DNA from: Sphingomonas paucimobilis NBRC 13935
Lineage (GTDB): Bacteria > Pseudomonadota > Alphaproteobacteria > Sphingomonadales > Sphingomonadaceae
Direction: 5' to 3'
Length of the DNA stretch: 47,451 nucleotides
NCBI RefSeq assembly: GCF_000739895.2
Contig: NZ_BBJS01000033.1
Span: forward strand, 1-47,451
The translations under genes were made by a program, and so were the position numbers. Numbering within the stretch: the first letter of the stretch is position 1; each line of letters starts with the position of its first letter. The notes under the pieces were generated by a model. The model did no database searches. It was not told the DNA's origin and saw nothing but the letters and a program-made list of their open reading frames with translations. Of this stretch, positions 1-9,441 are shown piece after piece.

Positions 1-53
1 TTGAACGTCTTGCCCTCATAGGTCAGGTTCGCGGTGCCCGAATGGCGCGGATA
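1..53. repeat. Inverted repeat copy A, inside receptor gene (mate at 9899-9951)
   Basis: The reverse complement of bases 1-53 is identical, base for base, to 9899-9951. The match stops on one side at position 53 (next base differs) and on the other side only at the window edge, so the true repeat may be longer. Confidence 0.9.
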
Positions 54-2783
54 ACCGATCTCACCGGCATCATGGTTGATGTCACCAGTGCCGACTTGGG
101 TCTGCAGCTTGTCGCGGTAGAAATAATTGACTGACAGGCCGACCGTGCCCGCATCTGTCAGGCCGACGCGGTCGAGCGGCAGGCGATAGGCGATGGTCGA
201 TTGCAGACCGGCCATCTCATAGGAGGCGGCGTTGAAATAGCCCTCACGGATGGTCGTGATCTGGCCATCGGCGCCGCGATCGAACGAGCCGCAGAACTGG
301 TTGGGATAGCTAGCCGAATCATAGCAGGCGTTCAGGATCGAAGTCCCGTCGAGCGAAGTGATCGCGTCCTTTAGCGTGATGTTCACCCAGTCGACCGCAA
401 CCGACAGGCCGGGGATGAAGCGCGGCTGCGCGATCGCACCCACGGTCCAGCTATTGGCCTTTTCATTGCGCAGATCGGGGTTGCCCGCGATCGTCACCGG
501 GATGGTGAAGTCGCTGAAGTTGGACGTGAAGTTCGCCGGATTGATCCCGGCGGCAACGCAATTCGCGCGGCGCGTGGCGGGGTTGGGGCCGCTGCCGACA
601 TAGCGCGTGTCGCAAGGGTCGTTGCCGCTGTCGAAGGCGCGCGAAGTGGGGTTGAACACCTCGGTGATGGCGGGCGAACGGATCGAGCGGGTGAAGTTGC
701 CGCGGAAGGTCAGCCCTTGGAAGAAGCCGATACGGCCACCCGCCGTCCAGGTCACGTCACCGCCCGACAGCGAGTTGTCGACATAACGCGCCGCACCGTC
801 GAACTCGAGCGTCTTGAGCCAGCTCAGCTCGTTCTTGCTCGACACGAAGGGTACGACGACTTCGCCGAACACTTCGTTGGTGTGGAACTTGCCGCGGACC
901 GGGTCGATCGGGATCGTGCGGCCATACTGGACGCGGCTGCCGTCCGCCTGGGGCTCACCATAGTAGAAAGCGCCCGGATCGAACTGCGTCTTCTCCTCGC
1001 GATGCTCATAGCCCAGCGACAGCGACACGTCGTTGCCGAATAGCTGGAAGACCGGGCCGTTGATATTGGCGTTGAACACCAGTTGCTCATTGGCCGAACG
1101 CGGGGTGGCGATCGCGAAGATATAATTGCGTGCGGCCTGGCTGGCCTGACCGACCCCGAAGATGTTGAGCGGGGCGCAGCCGCCGCCACCGATCGACGGG
1201 ATGGTCGCATTCACCACGCCCGGGCGGCAGGTGATGTTGCCCGAGGCATCGCGCACCGCGTCGATCGCGTTGGCGAAATTCTGCTGGATCAACTCGAAGT
1301 TGCGGCCGTTGGTGATCGACTTGCCATAGACGGCCGAGGCCTCCCACTTGAAGTCGCGACCCAGCAGCGGCACTGTGCCGTCGAAGCCGCCGACGAAACG
1401 ATAGGTCTCGACGGTTGCCTCGGCGCGGCCCGTGGTCAGATCGGCCAGCGCGCGGCCGACATAGAACTGGTTCTGGCCGGCGGGCAGATTGGCCGCGATC
1501 GTCGTGCGGTCGGTGGCCGACAGATACGGGTTGTCGAGGCTGATCAGCAGATTGCCATCGGCGGTGCCGGCGTCGTCGAACAGCGCCGTGTTGTAATTGG
1601 GCTGATCGATCAGGTTCACGCCCTTGCTGCGGACGTACCAGGCCTCACCGAAGAAGCGGATTCGGTCGCTGATCTGATAGCTCGCCTGCGCGTTGGCGAC
1701 ATAGCGTTCGGAATTCGTCAGCAGGTTCGACTGGAGCGGCAGGTTATAACCGTTGCCGCCGCTGCTGATATAGCCCTGGCGCATCGGGGTGCCGAGGTCG
1801 AGCGGAACCAGCGTACCGTTGGGCCCGAACTGCAGAAGCTGCCCGGCCGCGTTGCGGATGCCCGAACGGCTGGCGAGGAAGTCATCCGCGCTGAACGGCA
1901 CGCCACCGATGGTGAACGCGCTGTAGCGCTGCGCCGGATAGAGAACGCGCTGGAAATCGCCCGGCGTCGCGGGCGTGCCGAAGAAGTAGCCGGCGGCGGT
2001 GATGTCACGGTCGGCGGCGGTCAGACCGGTGACGCGGTTATATTCGCCCGAGAGGGTGATGTTGCCGCGACCGTCGGCAAAGTTCTTGCCGGCCAGCACG
2101 CTCAACCGCTGATCGGGGGCGTCGCCAAGCTGCGAAACGCCCGCCTGGCCTTCGAGCTGAAGCCCTTCATAGTTGCGCTTCAGGATGATGTTGACGGTGC
2201 CCGCGATCGCATCCGAACCATAGATCGGCGCGCCCCCGATGGCGACGGTCTCGACCCGCTCGACCAGCGTGGTCGGGATGTTGTTCAGGTCGACCTGCGT
2301 ACCGGCCGACACGGGGCCGAAGATGCTGGCGGTATTCGACGACACGAAGCGGCGGCCATTGACCAGCACCAGCGTACGCTGCGTGCCGAGACCGAAAAAG
2401 TCGACGAAGGTCTGCGCCGGGCCGAAGGACGACTGCGCGCCGACGCCGCTATTACCGGGAGGGCCGAAAGCGGGGATTTCGCTCAGCACCTGGCCGACAT
2501 TGGTATAGCCGCGATTTTCGATCTGCGCGGCACCGACGACCTGGGTGGGCTGCAGCGTCTCGAACTCGGGGCGGGCGATGCGCGAGCCGGTGACGACGAC
2601 GTCCTGGCCACTGCCCGCATCCTGCACCGCGGTGCCGTCCTGGCTGGTCGTGGTCGTCTCGGTCGTCGTACTGCCCTCCGGCGTGGTGGGCGGCAGCGTC
2701 TGTGCAAAAGCGGGGCCGGCCATAGCGAGAAGCGCGATGACGCTCACGTCACGAAGGGAGCGCGTGCGCAGCAGATGAGACAT
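1..2783 (-). CDS. TonB-dependent outer-membrane receptor (3' end beyond window)
   Basis: Outer-membrane beta-barrel receptor that would import a siderophore, glycan or other large ligand using TonB energy; the ligand cannot be told. The ATG at 2783 begins a signal peptide (cleavage after MAGPAFA, about residue 27), then a Thr/Ser-rich linker, the start of the plug (DVVVTGSRIARPEFE), plug motifs VLVNGRRF and YGSDAIAGTVNIIL, and a long barrel. 927 codons are visible and the frame is open to the left edge. If the tail matches the fragment at 9899-10129, the full protein would be about 986 residues, normal for the sphingomonad family. The gene stands alone with its own leader and no regulator beside it. 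Confidence 0.95.
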   Translation of the reverse strand, partial: MSHLLRTRSLRDVSVIALLAMAGPAFAQTLPPTTPEGSTTTETTTTSQDGTAVQDAGSGQDVVVTGSRIARPEFETLQPTQVVGAAQIENRGYTNVGQVLSEIPAFGPPGNSGVGAQSSFGPAQTFVDFFGLGTQRTLVLVNGRRFVSSNTASIFGPVSAGTQVDLNNIPTTLVERVETVAIGGAPIYGSDAIAGTVNIILKRNYEGLQLEGQAGVSQLGDAPDQRLSVLAGKNFADGRGNITLSGEYNRVTGLTAADRDITAAGYFFGTPATPGDFQRVLYPAQRYSAFTIGGVPFSADDFLASRSGIRNAAGQLLQFGPNGTLVPLDLGTPMRQGYISSGGNGYNLPLQSNLLTNSERYVANAQASYQISDRIRFFGEAWYVRSKGVNLIDQPNYNTALFDDAGTADGNLLISLDNPYLSATDRTTIAANLPAGQNQFYVGRALADLTTGRAEATVETYRFVGGFDGTVPLLGRDFKWEASAVYGKSITNGRNFELIQQNFANAIDAVRDASGNITCRPGVVNATIPSIGGGGCAPLNIFGVGQASQAARNYIFAIATPRSANEQLVFNANINGPVFQLFGNDVSLSLGYEHREEKTQFDPGAFYYGEPQADGSRVQYGRTIPIDPVRGKFHTNEVFGEVVVPFVSSKNELSWLKTLEFDGAARYVDNSLSGGDVTWTAGGRIGFFQGLTFRGNFTRSIRSPAITEVFNPTSRAFDSGNDPCDTRYVGSGPNPATRRANCVAAGINPANFTSNFSDFTIPVTIAGNPDLRNEKANSWTVGAIAQPRFIPGLSVAVDWVNITLKDAITSLDGTSILNACYDSASYPNQFCGSFDRGADGQITTIREGYFNAASYEMAGLQSTIAYRLPLDRVGLTDAGTVGLSVNYFYRDKLQTQVGTGDINHDAGEIGYPRHSGTANLTYEGKTF

Positions 2784-2793
2784 GATAAGCTTA

Positions 2794-2824
2794 CCCCTGA
2801 ATTTTTAATGTTTATTCTCAGGGG
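2794..2824 (-). promoter_or_regulatory. Leader hairpin covering the receptor ribosome-binding site
   Basis: In the receptor mRNA leader, CCCCTGA (2824-2818) and TCAGGGG (2800-2794) are a perfect 7-bp inverted repeat around an AT-rich 17-base loop. The 3' arm carries the only purine-rich Shine-Dalgarno candidate (AGGGG), about 10 bases before the ATG at 2783. Folding would mask it, so translation may be controlled. A TTGACC / ATAGCC pair with 17-base spacing lies just upstream as a weak promoter candidate. The structure is seen; the regulation is inferred. Confidence 0.45.
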
Positions 2825-3032
2825 CTATTCGAGTGATGACGATGGGGTCAATCAAAGCGTCATGAGCGCTGTCATTTCTTCGTCACGGAGGCGCAAGGGC
2901 AACAATGTAGATTAATTATCTAGGTTTATTGCAGCAAAGCGTATTAGCTGAGCCCCGCTCCGTCATCGCTTCCCAGCCAAATGACAGAGCAAGGCCATGA
3001 AGCGAGTGCGTACCCGACGCACCTGCCCCTGG

Positions 3033-3707
3033 TTAGCCGATGGCTTCCAGCACCGCCGCGCGCAGTTCGGCGATCCCCATGCCGCCCTCGCTGGAGGTCG
3101 CCAGAATGTCCGGATGCGCGGCGGGGCGCTTGCGGGCTTCCACCTCGGTCCGGGCGACGACGTCGGCGAGCTCGGTCGCCTTCACCTTGTCCGCCTTGGT
3201 AAGGACGATGCGATAGCTGACTGCGGCCCGGTCTAGCATCTCCAGGATCTCACGATCCACTTCCTTGATGCCATGACGCGAGTCGATCAGCACCAGTGCG
3301 CGCTTCAGCGCCTGCCGCCCGCGCAGAAAGTCGTTCACTAGGAACCGCCACTGCTTGACCATGTCCTTGGGCGCCTTGGCAAAGCCATAGCCTGGCATGT
3401 CGACCAGCCGCAGCGTCGGCGGATTGCCCACGTCGAAGAAGTTCAGCTCCTGCGTCCGCCCCGGCGTGTTCGAGGTGCGCGCGAGGCCATTGCGGTTGGT
3501 CAGCGCGTTGAGCAGCGACGACTTGCCGACATTGGACCGCCCCGCCACCGCGATTTCCGGCACGATGGGGTCGGGCAGGAATTTCAGCGCGGGCGCAGAC
3601 TTCAGGAAGGTAACGGGCCCGGCGAACAGCTTGCGCGCCGCCTCGACCAGTTCCTCCGAAAAGCCTTGCGGCTCTTCGGAAGGGAGCGCGGGAGGAAGCT
3701 CGCTCAT
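3033..3707 (-). CDS. engB: Ribosome biogenesis GTP-binding protein EngB (YihA/YsxC)
   Basis: GTPase needed for late assembly of the large ribosomal subunit. The 224 residues show G1 GRSNVGKSS (about 56-64), G2 TPGRT (81-85), G3 DMPG (103-106) and G4 TKAD, in the order and spacing of the EngB family. The ATG at 3707 overlaps the yidC stop in an ATGA junction, so translation is probably coupled. It is the last gene of the rpmH-rnpA-yidD-yidC-engB run, an order common in alphaproteobacteria. Confidence 0.97.
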   Translation of the reverse strand: MSELPPALPSEEPQGFSEELVEAARKLFAGPVTFLKSAPALKFLPDPIVPEIAVAGRSNVGKSSLLNALTNRNGLARTSNTPGRTQELNFFDVGNPPTLRLVDMPGYGFAKAPKDMVKQWRFLVNDFLRGRQALKRALVLIDSRHGIKEVDREILEMLDRAAVSYRIVLTKADKVKATELADVVARTEVEARKRPAAHPDILATSSEGGMGIAELRAAVLEAIG

Positions 3708-5401
3708 TTGACCGCCGGCTGCTTCAGGCCCGGATGGCGGGCGTAGAGCAGACGCTGCTGCAGGATCGAGATGCAGTTGGTCGTGATCCAGTAGACCTGC
3801 AGGCCGACCGCAAACGGCGCCATCACGAACATCAGCACCCAGGGCAGGATCGCGAAGACCTGCTTCTGTGCGTCATCCATCGGCTGCGGGTTCATCTTGA
3901 ACTGGAAGTACATCGAGATGCCCAGCAAGATCGGCACCACGCCGATCGCGATGAAGTGCGGCGGGGTGAAGGGCAGCAGGCCGAACAGGTTGACCGGGGT
4001 CAACGGATCGGGCGCGGACAGATCCTTGATCCAGGCGACGAAGGGCTGGTGCCGCATTTCGATCGTCAGCATCAGCACCTTGTACAGCGCATAAAAGATC
4101 GGAATTTGGATCAGCGTCGGCAGACAGCCAGCCAGCGGATTGACCTTCTCCTGCTTGTAGAGGGCCATGACCTCCTGCTGCATCCGGACCTTGTCGTCCT
4201 TGTAGCGTTCCTGCAGCGCCTTCATCTTGGGCTGCACCGCGCGCATCGCCGCCATCGAGGCGAACTGGCGCTGGGCGATCGGGAACATCAGCGCGCGGAT
4301 GGTGACGGTCAGCAGGATGATCGCGACGCCGAAATTGCCGACCAGGCGGAACAGCCAGTCGAGATAATAGAAGATCGGCTTTTCGAGGACGCGCAGATAC
4401 CCCCAGTCGAGCGCGTAATCGAGCTTTGTCGCGCCTTCCTTGTCGGTATAGCGGTCGAGCAGCGCGACTTCCTTGGCGCCCGCGAAGAAGCGGGTGGTCT
4501 GCGTCACCTGACGGCCGGGCGCCAGCGTCTGCGGCTGAAGCGTATAATCGGCCTGATAGGTCTGGCCCGCGCCGGCGCGGAACTGGCCGTCGAACGCCTT
4601 GGACTGATCGGGGATCAGCGTCGCCAGCCAATATTTGTCGGTGAAGCCCAGCCAGCCGCCGGTGGTGGTGAAGCGGGTCGGCGCCTTGTCCAGGTCCTTC
4701 CAGTTGGGGCCGTAATGCGCGGTGCCGTCATTGACCGACATCGGGCCGACATGGATCGTCCAGCTATCGGGATCGGCCGAAATGCCGCGATTGACATAAC
4801 CATAGGCTGCAACCGGCACCGGCGCATTGCCGCCATTGGCCACCGTCTGCTGGACGGTGAACATATAGTCCTTGTCGACCGACAGGGTGATCTGGAAACG
4901 CTGACCCGTCGCATTGGCGGCGGTCAGCGTCACCGGCTGGCCGGGCCGCAGCACGGGCGCGCTGGCGGTCCAGACGGTGTCCGCGGCGGGCGGGTTCAGC
5001 CCGTCGGTGCGCCAGCCGAAGCCGGCGAAATAGGCGCCCTCGGCGCCGGCCGGCGACAACAGGCGGATCGGCGGCGAATCCTTGGCGACGGTTTCCTTAT
5101 AATCGAGCAGGACAAGATCATCGATCCGCGCGCCCTTAAGGTTGATCGACCCCTTCAGACGCGGCGTGTCGATCGCCACGCGCGGGGTTTCGGCCAGAAC
5201 GACGCGGCGATCGCGGATCGCCGAGGGCGTCGTGGCGGTCGGATTCGCGGTAGAATTGGCCACCGGCACCTGCTTGCCGTCGACGATCTTCGTCGCGGGC
5301 GGGTTGCTCGGGAAGAACTTGCTCTGGATGAGCGGCCATCCGAACAGGATCAGCGCCGCGATCACCGCGAACACGACGAAATTCTTGCGGTCTTCGTTCA
5401 C
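3704..5401 (-). CDS. yidC: Membrane protein insertase YidC
   Basis: Inserts and folds inner-membrane proteins, alone or with SecYEG. The 565 residues show the Gram-negative plan: an N-terminal membrane helix (about 7-24), a large periplasmic domain to about 330, then the conserved five-helix insertase core beginning near [18 protein letters not shown], with the cytoplasmic loop that follows ([18 protein letters not shown]) and the late helix segment [20 protein letters not shown]. It lies 18 bases after yidD and overlaps engB by four bases. Confidence 0.98.
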   Translation of the reverse strand: MNEDRKNFVVFAVIAALILFGWPLIQSKFFPSNPPATKIVDGKQVPVANSTANPTATTPSAIRDRRVVLAETPRVAIDTPRLKGSINLKGARIDDLVLLDYKETVAKDSPPIRLLSPAGAEGAYFAGFGWRTDGLNPPAADTVWTASAPVLRPGQPVTLTAANATGQRFQITLSVDKDYMFTVQQTVANGGNAPVPVAAYGYVNRGISADPDSWTIHVGPMSVNDGTAHYGPNWKDLDKAPTRFTTTGGWLGFTDKYWLATLIPDQSKAFDGQFRAGAGQTYQADYTLQPQTLAPGRQVTQTTRFFAGAKEVALLDRYTDKEGATKLDYALDWGYLRVLEKPIFYYLDWLFRLVGNFGVAIILLTVTIRALMFPIAQRQFASMAAMRAVQPKMKALQERYKDDKVRMQQEVMALYKQEKVNPLAGCLPTLIQIPIFYALYKVLMLTIEMRHQPFVAWIKDLSAPDPLTPVNLFGLLPFTPPHFIAIGVVPILLGISMYFQFKMNPQPMDDAQKQVFAILPWVLMFVMAPFAVGLQVYWITTNCISILQQRLLYARHPGLKQPAVK

Positions 5402-5419
5402 GTCGAAACCCCAGTTATG

Positions 5420-5632
5420 TCAGGGCACCGGGTCGGGTCCGTGCCCGCCCCAGGGATGGCACCGCGCAATGCGCTTGAGCGCCAACCAGCCCCCTTTGAC
5501 CGCGCCATAGCGGCCAATGGCCTCTATTGCATAGGCCGAACAGGACGGTTGATAGCGACATGTGGGCGGTAAAATAAGCGAGGGGCCAAGTTGCCAGCCC
5601 CGCGCGATGAGAATCAAAAGCCGCGCGATCAC
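5420..5632 (-). CDS. yidD: Membrane protein insertion efficiency factor YidD
   Basis: Small membrane-associated protein that helps YidC-dependent insertion. The 70 residues have the family signature [11 protein letters not shown] (25-35), a third cysteine at 58 and the tail [11 protein letters not shown]. The ATG at 5632 overlaps the rnpA stop (ATGA), the usual coupling between these genes. Confidence 0.97.
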   Translation of the reverse strand: MIARLLILIARGWQLGPSLILPPTCRYQPSCSAYAIEAIGRYGAVKGGWLALKRIARCHPWGGHGPDPVP

Positions 5633-6081
5633 GATCGTGCGGGCTCTTGAGGGGGCGTGGCGGGCGGGCGATGCGCGCCGCCCCGGGGGCCGCGCCCCTT
5701 GCCCCGACCATGATGGACGCGCGGCTCGCGCGGACGCTGGTCGGCGGCGGTTTCGGGCGAGGCCGCCCGAGCCAGTGCCTTGGCCAGTTCGGCGGTAAGC
5801 GCCTGATAGTCGCGCTCGATGCCGCCCTGCCGGCCGATCAGGACATGGTCCGCGCCGGTGATTCCCTTGGTCGGCAACAGATCGCGCGCGAGCGCCCGCA
5901 TCCGGCGTTTCATCCGGTTGCGGACGACCGCGTTGCCGATCTTCTTGGTGACGGTGAAGCCGACTCGCATGGCGGCATCACCGTCATCCCGCGGGCGTAC
6001 CTGCAGCACGAAGCCGGGCATCGCCACGCGTCGCCCGCCATTGGCCGCGAGGAAATCGCGGCGGCGGGTCAGTGTCGTGAT
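5629..6081 (-). CDS. rnpA: Ribonuclease P protein component, start codon uncertain
   Basis: Protein subunit of RNase P, which trims the 5' ends of tRNAs. Family features are the N-terminal [13 protein letters not shown], the central [19 protein letters not shown] and the RNR-type helix [15 protein letters not shown]. The C-terminus carries an unusual Arg/Gly/Pro-rich tail of about 45 residues. The start is a problem: no ATG, GTG or TTG lies at the expected place just after rpmH. The start given here is the ATC at 6081, which overlaps the rpmH stop; CTG at 6072 is the other near choice. The first in-frame ATG is at 6222, before rpmH, and would bury rpmH in a second frame (see findings). The next GTG downstream would remove the conserved first helix. 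Confidence 0.85.
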   Translation of the reverse strand: MTTLTRRRDFLAANGGRRVAMPGFVLQVRPRDDGDAAMRVGFTVTKKIGNAVVRNRMKRRMRALARDLLPTKGITGADHVLIGRQGGIERDYQALTAELAKALARAASPETAADQRPREPRVHHGRGKGRGPRGGAHRPPATPPQEPARS

Positions 6082-6215
6082 TACGCCGACAGCTTCTTGC
6101 GGCCGCGCGCGCGACGCGCCCGGATCACCGCACGGCCGCCCGGCGTGGCCATCCGCGCACGGAAGCCGTGACGGCGAGCGCGCACCAGATTGCTCGGCTG
6201 AAAGGTCCGCTTCAT
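6081..6215 (-). CDS. rpmH: 50S ribosomal protein L34
   Basis: Protein of the large ribosomal subunit. The 44 residues start [19 protein letters not shown] and end in the basic GRKKLSA tail, matching L34 length and composition. The ATG at 6215 has AAGGA seven bases upstream. It is the first gene of the operon that continues into rnpA, yidD, yidC and engB. Confidence 0.97.
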   Translation of the reverse strand: MKRTFQPSNLVRARRHGFRARMATPGGRAVIRARRARGRKKLSA

Positions 6216-6239
6216 CGTTCATTCCTTGGATACGTCTGA

Positions 6240-6266
6240 ATAAAAACGGCCGCCACGAGGACGGCC
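6240..6266 (-). terminator. Terminator-like hairpin in the rpmH leader (possible attenuator)
   Basis: On the minus strand GGCCG (6266-6262) pairs with CGGCC (6252-6248), extended inward by a GU and a CG pair, and is followed by GTTTTTATT. It lies between the predicted promoter and the rpmH start, so an intrinsic terminator here would control the whole operon by read-through. Confidence 0.5.
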
Positions 6267-6278
6267 TTGGTGGCAAGC

Positions 6279-6307
6279 CGCTTACGCAAAGCGGGCTTTC
6301 AAGTCAA
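6279..6307 (-). promoter_or_regulatory. Promoter of the rpmH operon
   Basis: Minus-strand TTGACT (6307-6302), a 17-base spacer and TAAGCG (6284-6279). The predicted transcript begins near 6272, about 57 bases before the rpmH ATG. Confidence 0.6.
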
Positions 6308-6411
6308 TCGGGTGAACAGTTTTGGAGTCCGACCATCTGCCCCTTGCGGGGCGGAGGCTTCCTTTGCAGGAGGGATAGGCGGGCAGGGAGAGCCCGTACA
6401 GGGGGAAATCT

Positions 6412-7926
6412 ATGGCGACGATCGTGTCCACGGTGGCCTATCTGGGGCTGGAGGCGCGTGCCGTCGAAGTGCAGGTGCAGTTGATCGCAGGGTTGCCAGC
6501 CTTCAACCTGGTCGGGTTGGCGGACAAAGCGGTGGGCGAGAGCCGTGAGCGGGTGCGTGCCGCCATCGCGGCCATGGGCCTGGCGCTGCCACCCAAGCGG
6601 ATCGCGGTCAATCTGTCGCCCGCCGACCTGCCCAAGGAAGGGTCGCATTTCGACCTGCCGATCGCGCTCGCTCTGCTGGCGGCGATGGGGGTGATCGATG
6701 CCGAACTGTTGGCCGATCATGTCGTGGTGGGCGAACTGGCTCTGGACGGACGGATCGGACCATCACCGGGCGTGCTGCTGGCCGCGATCCATGCCGGCTC
6801 GCTCGACAAGGGGCTGATCTGCCCGGCCGCGCAAGGGGCGGAGGCGAGCTGGGCGGGTGGCGGCTCGGTCGTTGCGGCACCGGACCTGTTGTCGCTGATC
6901 AATCATCTGAAAGGCCATTCGGTCCTGCCGCTACCCGAAGCCGGGATCGTCGAGAGCGGCGCCACGGGGCCTGACCTGTCGCAGGTCAAGGGCCAGGAAA
7001 ATGCCCGGCGTGCGCTGGAGATCGCAGCGGCTGGATCACATAATCTGCTGATGAGTGGTCCACCCGGATCGGGCAAGTCGCTGATGGCCGCCTGCCTGCC
7101 CGGCATCCTGCCACCGCTCGACGCGGCCGAGGCGCTGGAGGTCTCGATGGTCCAGTCGGTGGCGGGAACGCTGACGGGCGGGCGATTGACGCGCACCCGG
7201 CCGTTCCGCGCGCCGCATCACTCGGCCTCGATGGCGGCCCTGACCGGTGGCGGGCTGAAGGCACGGCCCGGCGAGGTCAGCCTGGCGCATATGGGCGTCC
7301 TCTTCCTCGACGAACTGCCGGAGTTTCAACGCGCGGTCCTCGATTCGCTGCGCCAGCCGCTGGAGACGGGCACGGTCAGCATCGCTCGCGCCAATGCGCA
7401 TGTGACCTTCCCGGCGCGCGTCCAGTTGGTCGCGGCGATGAACCCGTGCCGCTGCGGCCATCTGGGCGACGCCGCGCTCGCCTGTGCACGAGCCCCGCGC
7501 TGCGCCGCCGATTATCAGGCGAAGATTTCGGGACCGCTGCTCGATCGAATCGATTTGGCGGTGGAAGTGCAGCCCGTCCGTGCGGTCGACCTGTTCGCGC
7601 CGGCTGCCGCCGAATCGTCGGCTATGGTTGCAGAGCGAGTCGCAGCGGCTCGTGCGCTCCAGACCGATCGCTATCGCGACTCGCCGGTCACGGTTCGTAC
7701 CAACGCCGAAGCCGATGGCGTCTTGCTGGAAACCCATGCCGCACCGGATGCGCCGGGGCGGGCGTTGCTGGTCGAGGCGGCCGAGCGGATGCGCCTGACC
7801 GCGCGCGGCTATACCCGTGTCCTGCGGGTGGCGCGGACCATCGCCGATCTGGCGGGTGCCGAACAGGTGGGGCGCATCCATATCGCCGAGGCCCTGAGCT
7901 ATCGCCAACGGCCGCCAACGAACTGA
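6412..7926 (+). CDS. comM: ComM/YifB family Mg-chelatase-like AAA+ ATPase
   Basis: The family's characterised member ComM is a hexameric helicase that drives branch migration during natural transformation. The 504 residues show an N-terminal ChlI-like domain (TIVSTVAYLGLEARAVEVQV, LPAFNLVGLADKAV), Walker A GPPGSGKS (about 214-221), Walker B VLFLDELPEF, the NPCRCGHLG insert and a C-terminal domain ending ALSYRQRPP. The ATG at 6412 has a GGGGGA site upstream. It stands alone and runs away from the rpmH operon. Confidence 0.93.
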   Translation: MATIVSTVAYLGLEARAVEVQVQLIAGLPAFNLVGLADKAVGESRERVRAAIAAMGLALPPKRIAVNLSPADLPKEGSHFDLPIALALLAAMGVIDAELLADHVVVGELALDGRIGPSPGVLLAAIHAGSLDKGLICPAAQGAEASWAGGGSVVAAPDLLSLINHLKGHSVLPLPEAGIVESGATGPDLSQVKGQENARRALEIAAAGSHNLLMSGPPGSGKSLMAACLPGILPPLDAAEALEVSMVQSVAGTLTGGRLTRTRPFRAPHHSASMAALTGGGLKARPGEVSLAHMGVLFLDELPEFQRAVLDSLRQPLETGTVSIARANAHVTFPARVQLVAAMNPCRCGHLGDAALACARAPRCAADYQAKISGPLLDRIDLAVEVQPVRAVDLFAPAAAESSAMVAERVAAARALQTDRYRDSPVTVRTNAEADGVLLETHAAPDAPGRALLVEAAERMRLTARGYTRVLRVARTIADLAGAEQVGRIHIAEALSYRQRPPTN

Positions 7927-7949
7927 CCATCGGATGGAGCAAGCCGTAC

Positions 7950-8270
7950 ATGGCCCATAACAACGGTAGCAGCCATTCGCGATATGTCGCCCGGTGGCTT
8001 GCTGGCATGGCCCTGATGTTGGCAGGACCGCCGCTGACGTGGCTGGCGATCCTGTGGTCGAACCCGGTCGCCTCCGGTCTGCGGAATCCGGCTTTCGCTT
8101 ATGGTCTCGCCGTCCTGGCGGCGGCACCGGGGATGATCGGTCTGTCATGGCTCCCGCTGCGGCGAAGCTCCAAATGGCTGATCCTGCCGCTCTATCTGGT
8201 TGCGGTTGCGTTCGTGCTGGCCATCACGCTTGTCTATTTCATCTGCATCGCGAGGCATGATTGTCCCTGA
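7950..8270 (+). CDS. Small membrane protein of unknown function
   Basis: 106 residues, not recognised. It has three likely membrane segments (about 15-36, 48-68 and 75-100). The ATG at 7950 lies 23 bases after the comM stop, so it may be co-transcribed with comM. No catalytic motif is visible. Confidence 0.65.
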   Translation: MAHNNGSSHSRYVARWLAGMALMLAGPPLTWLAILWSNPVASGLRNPAFAYGLAVLAAAPGMIGLSWLPLRRSSKWLILPLYLVAVAFVLAITLVYFICIARHDCP

Positions 8271-8287
8271 CGCCCGACAATCGGCGC

Positions 8288-8316
8288 TTGCACAGCGGAC
8301 CACCCTCGTCTAGCAG
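8288..8316 (+). promoter_or_regulatory. Promoter of tRNA-Leu
   Basis: TTGCAC (8288-8293), a 17-base spacer and TAGCAG (8311-8316), 12 bases before the mature tRNA. The same layout precedes the tRNA-Glu in this window. Confidence 0.5.
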
Positions 8317-8328
8317 CGCCTCTTCGCT

Positions 8329-8413
8329 GCCCCTGTGGCGAAATTGGTAGACGCATTCGACTCAAAATCGAACGCCGCAAGGCATGCTGGTTCGAGTCCG
8401 GCCAGGGGCACCA
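8329..8413 (+). tRNA. tRNA-Leu(CAA)
   Basis: 85 bases including encoded CCA. The acceptor stem GCCCCTG pairs with CAGGGGC; the anticodon arm TTCGA-CTCAAAA-TCGAA gives anticodon CAA; a long variable arm typical of leucine tRNAs follows; the T loop is TTCGAGT. It borders the accessory DNA at 8440-10130. Confidence 0.97.
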
Positions 8414-8493
8414 CACTTGTAAAATTAAGATCGTAGAGGACGGTGCTGGGCACCTTCATGGTGCCCCGAGGACGCCCGCGCCCCGGTTTGAAC

Positions 8494-8523
8494 TTGACTT
8501 GTTGGAAAATGTTGCCCTTATGT
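8494..8523 (+). promoter_or_regulatory. Promoter candidate of the degraded gene pair
   Basis: TTGACT (8494-8499), an 18-base spacer and TTATGT (8518-8523), ending 28 bases before the ATG at 8552. Confidence 0.35.
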
Positions 8524-8551
8524 TCCGGCCGCAACGGAGCGGCGCGCCATC

Positions 8552-9441
8552 ATGAACATCAACGTAGGCAAGCAACAGCGTGCGTTCGGTCACTGGCTGA
8601 GGACGGGGCGTCTTCCCACAGTTAGGTTGGCCAACGGAACCGAAATCAAGTTCAATCCCTACCACGATCCCCGCAACGGGCAGTTCACTTTCGCTCCGGG
8701 CGGAGCGTCAAGCAGTGGCAGGATTTCGGCCCGATCTGCGAATGTCCGCCCGCGGAACTCGCCGCTCCCCCCTGGCCCCCGCAATAACAGTTGCTGGACA
8801 GACGGGAGTTCGTCGGGCCTCCACCTATCCAACCACGCCGGCAATCGGACAGCCCTTTGAAGCGCAACTTGCGGCGTCTCCGCAAAGACCGGTCGTTGGG
8901 CGGGGTGGGAACACCCGGGCCTTTGAGGACGCCATGACCTTGGAACAGTCGTTCCCAGGACTTCGCGACTCGCCCGGCGGCGTGGTGGCCGCAGTGGCTG
9001 ACGACCTTTTCGATCTCGCCGGCCCCGCAGACGCGATGACCGTGGAGGTGCTGCAAAATCAAACGCGGCAGCTTTCAGCGCAATAAAGGCGATCGATCCT
9101 GCCTGGCATTACGACGCGATCGTGCCGGCTGACGCGCTCGGTAATCGGATCGAAACGATACATGGTTTGACAGCGAAAGGTAAACGATCTGCGTTTTCAA
9201 CGCGCTGCAGTCACGGCGCGCGTGACGGGCGATTATGGGCCGCTTCAGGTGGAGACGCTCCGATGCGCGGGTCAACGATGTGGCGTTTGACGTAACCCTG
9301 ACCCGCAAGACGCTGAGCACACCGCAAGTTCGAGGATTTTTCGACACGGATTTCCGTCCGAGCCGCGTGGTCATCATCCGCTCACGCCAGCTCGAAGCCG
9401 ATCACACCTATGCTATTCCTCGTCCAAAGACGAAACGATGA
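8552..9441 (+). pseudogene. Frameshifted secreted- or polymorphic-toxin-like gene
   Basis: Remains of one gene read in shifting frames. It opens with FGHWLRTGRLP and the motif KFNPYHDPRNGQFTFAPGG, continues in another frame with MTLEQSFPGLRDSPGG, then AIDPAWHYDAIVPADALGN, NDLRFQRAAVTARVTGDYG and finally DVAFDVTLTRKT and GFFDTDFRPSRVVIIR. Lesions: a frame change near 8710; a missing base near 9084 (GCGCAATAAAGG would read AQIKAID with one more base); one extra A near 9177; and an internal deletion near 9267 that joins two frames. The NPYHDP motif with an ATGA-linked small acidic partner suggests a toxin/immunity arrangement. That is inference, and no nuclease motif is certain. Confidence 0.6.

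Noticed and set aside
1083..2915. Long open frame on the plus strand opposite the receptor
   Set aside because: It is the antisense shadow of a high-G+C gene; the minus strand gives a full receptor with signal peptide and plug.
3734..5572. Long plus-strand frame opposite yidC
   Set aside because: Shadow of yidC; composition rich in Arg, His, Gln and Asp without any motif.
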